This document shows, in pieces, positions 58,520 through 64,000 of a stretch of 64,000 nucleotides of DNA. The position numbers and the translations under genes are program-made. Source of the DNA: Scleroderma bovista (Eukaryota; Basidiomycota; Agaricomycetes; Boletales; Sclerodermataceae). Under the pieces are notes generated by a model. It saw only the letters and a list, made by a program, of their open reading frames with translations, had not been told where the DNA came from and did not search any database. Numbering within the stretch: the stretch's first letter is position 1; each line of letters opens with the position of its first letter. Location of the stretch: positions 62,001 to 126,000 of the forward strand of contig JAYMGJ010000001.1 in NCBI GenBank assembly GCA_037178675.1, read 5' to 3'.

Positions 58520-59209
58520 TGTCAGAACCGTTTCCTCCGACGAACTCCGACGCAAGCGGAGTTAAGTGCGAAGGGTTGTCGACGACAGGTGGAGGAGATG
58601 CGGAAGGGTTTGAGGACTTGGCTTCAGCGTATGTGCTGCGCCCTTGCGATACCTGCGTCCTCGTATTTCGGAGGACTAAGGGACAGAGAGACGGAGGTCC
58701 GACGAAGGTCGGAGTTGCCAGAAGGCAGAGGAGACAGAGGAGGGCAGAGGAGAGTTCGCGGGAGGTATTCAAGCTGATATTCGAACTGAGGGACAATCCC
58801 CTCAGCGTGCGGAGTACTTATACTTTACATCAGGAATGTACAGTAACCGAGAAGCGGAGAGAAACACAGCGGAGACGTAGGTAAGAGTCTGCGGATGACA
58901 AATGGATGAGTAACATACACGGAACGGAGATCAGTGATAAGCGTAACGGATCAAAAGGTTAACGGATCACAGCTATGAGTAATCATATCTAATCTAAAAC
59001 GGGAACAAAGGAAACAGGAACAGAGACGGAACGGAAGCATACGATAACCGGAGGCATAGGCGCGGAACTATATACCAAAAGGAGACGGAGCGTCAATAGT
59101 CGGAGCGGAGATGGATACATAGCGTCGGAGGTGTGCGATTACGATCGGACTTGAGTTTACAACAGACTAGAGGCCTTGCGGAGTCACGAGGCGTCACGCG
59201 GTCGTGACA
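58520..59209. mobile_element. 690-bp solo LTR with 5-bp TSD (CGTTG)
   Basis: TGTCAGAACC...TCGTGACA, with TG...CA ends and TGTCA/TGACA inverted, flanked by CGTTG at 58515-58519 and 59210-59214. Deleting it restores AACGGCGTTGGCAGCACTAG, a normal array unit. It contains a TATA-like ACTTATACTTTAC near 58812 and no gene. It is unrelated to the 2.34-kb LTR. Confidence 0.88.
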
Positions 59210-59462
59210 CGTTGGCAGCACTAGAGACGGTGAAAAACGAGGAGAAAAGTGTTAATGACATTGGAAAACAACGTCGAGGGAGTACGTACACAGCGAGGGC
59301 AGCAAGGCCATTGTTGACAGCAACAGGGCCGTTAAAAATGGCATTGCAGTACCAGGGATGTTGAGGGAAGCGTCCTGTGGGCTAGCGTTTCAAACAAGGG
59401 GTGGGGGCATGGAGAACAGCGGGCGCGACGGCAACGCCAGGTGATGGAGCGGTGAGGACGTT

Positions 59463-61802
59463 GTGCGTCTAAGTGAGGGAAGAGGTCAGAACAACCAACA
59501 ACCAACACCCAATGACAACAATAAGCGAGTGGTGGTATTCCTCTACGGTTCTGGTATATGATCTCCACAGGGGGATGTGCTGCAAGCCTTCAGGTAAGGT
59601 GCAGGAGGGAAGGGAAGGGCTTGTGATGGGGAATAGATGCGACTGGGGATGGTATTGACTCCTCTTCAGCCTACCACAGTGGTTAGGAAGAGTCCTGGGG
59701 TTGAGCAGTGATGATAGATTGATAACAGGGGTGTAACAGCAGTGATGGAGCAGAGAGGAAGCAAGGGGACAGTTCCTGCTTCAAAAATGCAATGGACAGT
59801 GATGGGATAGAGTGGACAGAGATGCTAGACTGCGCTTGAGCCTAGAGAACTGATCAGATATCAAGTATATCTGACAAACAACAATAATGGAGCTTTAGGC
59901 CAGCACTGGGTGACCTACAAGTCCAAAGACAGAGATGGAGCTTATAGAGAGTGAGGGAGAGTGAATGTGGTCGCTTTATTGAGGGGGAAGCAGACTCTTC
60001 CTTGCAGCCTTTGGCTGCTGGTTTATATACAGGAGGGGTTGTGGCCCTGTAAGCACAAATGACTAAGTGCTTGGTAAGAGATTGGTAAGAAATTAGTAAG
60101 CAATTGATAAGCAGTGTAATCAGGCTGAGTCATCGATGGGGAGAGCCTGAACAAGCTGCTGAGCCAAGGGAATGAGCAAAAACATAGGTAAAAAGGGGTG
60201 CACAACCAAGAATATGGAAAAATCATTGCATGGGGCCCAAAAGAGAGGGGGGGAAAGCATGGGATGAGTAGATTGAAGCTAAATGAGCATATGCGATGAC
60301 ATAATGCATATGAATCATAGGGGCATGAGTCATGAATTGATAAGCAGCATAATAAGCATGATTTGAAGGATGATTGGTAAGTGATTGGTAAGGGGAGTAA
60401 TGGGGATTAGTAATGCCAAGAGGGGATGCATAATGCGCAGCAGAGTGAGTCAGAGTGAGCCAGAGTGACTCTGTGTGACTCAGACAGAAGGGAAGCACAA
60501 CCTGTGTTTAATTGAACTTTAGATCTGGAGATGAGCTTCTGAAGCAGTGCCACTGATGGGAGTGGCTGGGGGATAATAAGAGAATTGATCCAACCAGAAG
60601 AGCAGTGTCAGGGGGCCTGGAATGTCTAGAAGAGTAACAGTTGGTCACAGAGTGTCACAAATCCCTTGGGTTGAGCTTCTGTAGGACAAAAACGCGAAAA
60701 TTGGTGCTCCCCAAGAGCAGTCTTCCCTTGAGCAGTAAGGGGAAGGTTCTGTACTCTATAAGGGCTCCTAAGAAGGGTTCTAGACCACTGTTTCATCCCT
60801 GTTTGTTGCAGGATAGCAGGGAAGTGAAACGTGAGTAGCAGATTCGACGTGTCCAGGGAAGCAAGATGAATGATGGAGGGAGATGGATGTGACATGACTC
60901 TGGGATGAAAGGACCATATGCAGAGGACTCAGGAGACACAGAAATGACCAGGTATGAATTTTCAAGTCTAACGATAGACTTGAGGCGACCAAAGTATGTG
61001 TGTGACGCAGGACTGACAAGGAGAATGCGCTGACCGAGAATGAGAGGGACTGAGGGAGCAGGCTGGGAAGATATGTGCCAGGCAGTGCACAGGAGCTCAG
61101 GGAGAGGCTGTCCCAAGAGCAGGACATAGTTGAGGTCTGCTGCAATAGCAGAGAATTGTTCCAGAGAAAATGCGGACTCCACAGTGAGTGATGAAGCGGG
61201 TGTCTGGATTGTGGGTGGAATATCTCCGTGGGAAATAATCGGATTTACGTCGGAACTTGACAGGCAGATAGACCACGGTCTAGGCTCCATGATGGTATAG
61301 TCACATGCCTGATAGCTTCAAAAACGGCGGAGCTATTCAAAATATCAGAATGCCGGCACTGGGCGCCTAAATTTGACATTTGGGCGCTAAAAATGATTCT
61401 TCTCTTTCTCCTTCATTTCTCCTTCATTTCTTCTGCTTCTTTGGTTGTTCTGGTATGGGAGTTGGACTGCAGAAGGCTGCGCTCCTTTCTCATACCAAAA
61501 AGATCATTATTCATTGGATTCTTTCTGCTTCTTGACAGTTCTTGTGCGATAGATGACTGTCAGCGATGGCATTCATCTCTTGCATCAGGATAGTCATTCT
61601 TGTGGGATAGATGGCTACGACAAGCTTGTATTCATTCTTCGCATAAGGATAGTCTTGACTTTGTGTGATATGGATAGTGAGGGCTGTCTGTATCCCTCAA
61701 GTCGGAACAATCTTTCAACAGATCTTGGGTGCATTCTTTGCATTAGTTTCATTGGCTAACTTTCTCCATGTCCACAGTACCAAACACGTTTGGTGCATGA
61801 CA
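59463..61802 (-). repeat. Solo LTR of the Gypsy-2 family, copy D, TSD ACGTT
   Basis: Flanked by ACGTT at 59458-59462 and 61803-61807. The KDZ arm reads continuously without it (GGTGAGGACGTTGTTGGCGG, as in the left arm). On the - strand it has TATATAAA (60029-60022) and AATAAA (59980-59975). It is very similar to copy C, so the family moved both before and after the KDZ insertion. Choosing TG...CA ends instead gives a 4-bp duplication, ACGT. Confidence 0.92.
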
Positions 61803-62329
61803 ACGTTGTTGGCGGCGTTAGACGTTGACGATAGCGTACCGTTGGCTAGCGTCGTTCAGGGATGCATGGGAGAATGGAGAACAGCGAGCACGACAGCGGC
61901 GTGTGCCCTTAGACAGTGGCAGCAATGACAACGACAACGAAGAGGCAGAGGGAACAGGGCGGGCGTAGTGTCGAGTTAGTGTATTAGTAAGCTGAGCTAA
62001 TCAGCGCGGCGGCAGCGGACGTGGGATTTAGAGGGTGGGCGCAGTGTCAAGTCAGTGTATTAGTAAGCTGAGCTAATCAGCACGGTGGCAGCGGACGTGG
62101 GAAGAGGGCAGGAACGCTGGCGGCATTACGGAGGGAGTGGATTAGTAAGCTGGGCTACTCAGTGCAGTGGCCCACCACCTGGTCTACTAGATTTTTACAA
62201 GGGAGAACAGTATTTGGTGCAATATTTATTGCTGGTGTTGGGAAAAAACCAGCAACAGAGCCAAATTTTACATTATGATATTGTTTTGGTACATGCTTAA
62301 TAAGGCTCGCAAATCGGGAGTAGTAGGTG
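61803..62329 (-). repeat. Right terminal inverted repeat (outer part) of the KDZ transposon
   Basis: Inverse of 47477-48003, ending CGGGAGTAGTAGGTG, followed by the second CTTCTAGA. Confidence 0.9.
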
Positions 62330-62932
62330 CTTCTAGACATTCCAGGCCCCCTGACACTGCTCTTCTGGTCGGATCAATTCTCTTATTATCCCCCAGCCAC
62401 TCCCATCAGTGGCACTGCTTCAGAAGCTCATCTCCAGATCTAAAGTGCAATTAAACACAGGTTGTGCTTCCCTTCTGTCTGAGTCACACAGAGTCACTCT
62501 GGCTCACTCTGACTCACTCTGCTGCGCATTATTCATCCCCTCTTGGCATTACTAATCCCCATTACTCCCCTTACCAATCACTTACCAATCATCCTTCAAA
62601 TCATGCTTATTATGCTGCTTATCAATTCATGACTCATGCCCCTATGATTCATATGCATTATGTCATCGCATATGCTCATTTAGCTTCAATCTACTCATCC
62701 CATGCTTTCCCCCCCTCTCTTTTGGGCCCCATGCAATGATTTTTCCATATTCTTGGTTGTGCACCCCTTTTTACCTATGTTTCTGCTCATTCCCTTGGCT
62801 CAGCAGCTTGTTTAGGCTTTCCCCATCAATGACTCAGCCTGATTACACTGCTTACTGATTCCTTACCAATTTCTTACCAATCTCTTACCAAGCACTTAGT
62901 CATTTGTGCTTACAGGGCCACAGCCCCTCCTG

Positions 62933-62940
62933 TATATAAA
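62933..62940 (+). promoter_or_regulatory. TATA box of LTR copy C
   Basis: TATATAAA in CTCCTGTATATAAACCAG, conserved with copies A and D. It would drive rightward transcription toward the gene at 63501. Confidence 0.6.
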
Positions 62941-62981
62941 CCAGCAGCCAAAGGCTGCAAGGAAGTGTCTGCTTCCCCCTC

Positions 62982-62987
62982 AATAAA
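62982..62987 (+). terminator. Poly(A) signal of LTR copy C
   Basis: AATAAA about 42 nt downstream of the TATA box, as in the other copies. This suggests a very short R region. Confidence 0.5.
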
Positions 62988-63500
62988 GCGACCACAGTCA
63001 CTCTCACTCACTCTCTATAAGCTCCCTCTCTGTCTTTGGACTTGTAGGTCACTCAGTGCTGGCCTAAAGCTCCTATATTGTTGTTTGTCAGATATATCTT
63101 GTATCTGATCAGTTCTCTAGGCTCAAGCGCAGTCTAGCTCATCCATCCACTCTATCCCATCACTGTCCATTGCATTCTTGAAGCAGGAACTGTCCCCTTG
63201 CTTCCCTGTTGTCCCATCACTGCTGTTACCCCCCTATTGCTGTTCCATCACCACTGCTCAATCCCAGGACTCTTCCTAACCACTGTGGTAGGCTGAAGAG
63301 GAGTCAATACCATCCCCAGTCGCATCTATTCCCCATCAGAAGCCCTTCCCTTCCCTCCTGCACCTTTCCTGAAGGCGTGCAGCACCTTCCCCTGAGGAGA
63401 TCATATACCAGATATGCAAAGGAAGACCACCACTCGCATATTGCTGTCATTTGGTGTTGGTTGTTGGTTGTTCTGACCTCTTCCCTCACTTAGGCGCACA

Positions 63501-64000
63501 CCGCCTGCCATTTTCTGATGCTCAGAAGCAAGCTGTTCTCAACTGGGCGAAAGAACTTGGTGCCAAAGATGTTCCTTTGCTTTACGCAGTCAAGAAATGC
63601 CAAGAACATATCGAGAGTGCATTTGGAGCACCAACGCATATGTTCAAGTCACAAACCGGCAATATATTTTATCTTAATGACGTTGCGAAGGCGGTTGCCA
63701 TGGTACATCCCCATTGATTCTTTCAGCCCCAGCCATTTACGCCTGTTGCTAGGATTATTCCAATCCACTCACTCGTTTTGAGATGCAAGATTACCCTGAA
63801 GATGGTGGCCTGGGCATGTCGGAAGTGTTCCATGGTGAAAAGATGTTGCTAGAATTGCCATCACCACATCAGGAATTTAACCAATTACTTAATCTAACTT
63901 TTTCGGCTTATTCACCCAAAAAGTTTAATAAGACTCATTTAAGTAAGTGCAGTCTACTTCTCACATAAGCACAGCAAGTAGATTAACACTAAAAAGCGTA
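63501..64000 (+). CDS. Transposon-associated protein of unknown function (partial)
   Basis: Coding begins right after the LTR end: RLPFSDAQKQAVLNWAKELG, GAPTHMFKSQTGNIFYLND and AKAVAM. A 50-nt intron follows (63704-63753, GTACAT to TGCTAG), then DYSNPLTRFEMQDYPEDGG and GMSEVFHGEKMLLELPSP. Proteins of this kind are, as I recall, very common near transposons in Agaricomycetes; no biochemical role is known to me. The true start lies upstream and was displaced by the LTR; the gene runs off the right edge. After about 63860 the frame loses similarity to what I expect, so an intron or a further insertion may begin there. Confidence 0.6.

Larger units (their letters stand above)
47477..62329 (+). 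mobile_element. 14.85-kb KDZ DNA transposon with TIRs and 8-bp TSD
   Basis: Both ends start CACCTACTACTCCCG in inverted orientation. The 8-bp CTTCTAGA flanks it at 47469-47476 and 62330-62337. Cargo on the + strand: KDZ transposase (48816-52396), a companion protein (53636-55065) and an HMG-like protein (55138-57103). Exon-like subterminal arrays lie inside each TIR. The right arm is interrupted by two solo LTRs, so its original length was about 11.8 kb. The transposase is broken, so the copy is probably not autonomous. Confidence 0.92.
46299..63500 (+). repeat. Gypsy-2-family LTR, copy C, split by the KDZ transposon
   Basis: The LTR begins TGTCATGCACC at 46299, is interrupted after 47476, resumes at 62338 and ends GGCGCACA at 63500. 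The two parts sum to 2341 bp, the same as copy D, and the break point reads continuously in copy D. Its flanks (ATTGC on the left, CCGCC on the right) do not form a target duplication. Confidence 0.88.

Overview
The window looks like a transposon-rich chromosomal stretch from a mushroom-forming basidiomycete (Agaricomycetes). The signs are short GT-AG introns of roughly 33-70 nt with CTAAC-type branch sites, a fungus-type FunK1 kinase, Gypsy and Tad-like retroelements of the usual basidiomycete organisation, a KDZ (Kyakuja-Dileera-Zisupton) DNA transposon and a TET/JBP-type 2-oxoglutarate dioxygenase gene. All calls rest on reading the sequence and on remembered family motifs; no search was run.

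Layout. 0-8.6 kb holds a multi-exon hypothetical gene, a minisatellite, a decayed septin pseudogene that still has introns, a small two-exon gene and a strange array of splice-site-bearing repeats. 8.7-24.6 kb is a Gypsy element (Gypsy-1, + strand). It is split by a second, 5'-truncated Gypsy element on the - strand (Gypsy-2, 13.86 to about 23.0 kb) that ends in a 2.34-kb LTR. 24.8-29.6 kb is a LINE (endonuclease, RT, RNase H, CCHC tail) on the - strand. 29.7-36 kb is a more gene-like island with a DUF6818-type gene, a small coiled-coil-like gene and a FunK1 kinase gene.

37-64 kb is a deeply nested transposon complex. A TET/JBP gene, broken by a 622-bp insertion, is divergent from a small partner gene and lies between two diverged direct repeats. 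Further right, a Gypsy-2-family LTR (46299-63500) is split by a 14.85-kb KDZ transposon (47477-62329) with long terminal inverted repeats and an 8-bp target duplication (CTTCTAGA). The KDZ element carries a transposase gene (broken by a nonsense codon and a frameshift), a conserved companion gene and an HMG-like gene. Two solo LTRs, each with a 5-bp duplication, have landed in its right arm. The last 500 bases start another transposon-associated gene.

Two patterns stand out. First, every in-frame stop in the gag-pro-RT-RNase H frame of Gypsy-1 is TGA (eight of eight), as expected from CGA to TGA change at methylated CpG; the protease triad and the LINE RT motif carry changes of the same kind. 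Second, the subterminal repeats of the KDZ transposon look like tandem mini-exons, each with its own splice acceptor and donor.
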